Below are positions 63,831 to 64,000 of a stretch of 64,000 nucleotides of DNA, in pieces. Every line of letters begins with the position of its first letter. Position 1 is the stretch's first letter. The DNA lies in NCBI GenBank assembly GCA_945910005.1, contig CAMDTW010000642.1, positions 620,001 to 684,000 on the forward strand, in the 5' to 3' direction. Both the position numbers and the translations under genes were made by a program. The notes beneath the pieces were generated by a model. The model was not told where the DNA came from. It made no database searches and saw only the letters and a list, made by a program, of their open reading frames with translations. This stretch comes from Isoperla grammatica (taxonomy: Eukaryota > Arthropoda > Insecta > Plecoptera > Perlodidae).

Positions 63831-64000
63831 GGCTTATATGTCACTGACTTAGCGCAGGGTTAATCAAGTACAGTCAACGTCACAAGCGAGAAAACATGCG
63901 TTGTCCTGATACGTTGCATGTAGTGGCTTTCATGTCACTGACTTAGCGCAGGGTTTATCAAGTACAGTCACCGTCACAAGCGACGAAACATGCGTTGTCG
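63831..64000 (+). repeat. Satellite array resuming after the solo LTR
   Basis: 170 bp that match 44137-44306 base for base by eye. This includes gggttaatcaag and cagtcaacgtc in the first monomer and gcgacgaaac before gcgttgtcg. It runs to the window edge. Confidence 0.95.

Noticed and set aside
1..64000. CENP-B box in the monomer
   Set aside because: No match to the TTCG....A..CGGG pattern in any common monomer variant.

Overview
The window is almost entirely one satellite DNA family with a period of 94 bp (roughly 600 head-to-tail monomers). It is interrupted by one BEL/Pao-class LTR retrotransposon (37623-44136) and one solo LTR of the same element (63331-63830). I see no host protein-coding gene, rRNA, tRNA or CRISPR array. 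BEL/Pao elements are known only from animals, so this is metazoan, probably centromeric, pericentromeric or other heterochromatic DNA. The sequence does not fix the phylum. The LTR core promoter looks like an Inr plus DPE arrangement, as in many invertebrate retroelements, but this is weak evidence.

Layout. (1) 1-37622: left array. It opens with a 12-monomer repeat (period 1124) and a loosely ordered stretch. Two nearly identical 15,874-bp tandem copies follow (5151-21024 and 21025-36898), each with smaller nested higher-order repeats (periods 2348, 4885, 3475 and others). A short flank leads into the element. (2) 37623-44136: the retrotransposon, with a 500-bp 5' LTR, primer-binding site, one Gag-Pol frame (38339-43534) broken by two in-frame stops (TAA at 39107, TAG at 43319), a short polypurine tract and a 504-bp 3' LTR. 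(3) 44137-63330: right array of the same 94-bp family, with its own higher-order periods (5259, 2254, 1127, 2537 and 1598 bp). (4) 63331-63830: solo LTR. (5) 63831-64000: array resumes.

The most informative structure is the relation between element and array. The full element and the solo LTR have the same left junction, including loss of the first four LTR bases, and the same right junction, including a private satellite variant. They therefore descend from one insertion that was later copied together with its satellite flanks, not from two insertions. Related satellite segments without the element (around 46608/46674, 47735/47801 and 52994/53060) preserve the probable pre-insertion site. 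They show that 65 bp of satellite, plus the LTR terminus, was lost on the left side. The window thus records insertion, left-end deletion, co-amplification with the satellite, and LTR-LTR recombination in one copy.

The arrays were read by eye, so block edges inside them are approximate except where junction coordinates are given. Near-identical long repeats are also where assemblies fail, so copy number should be treated with caution.
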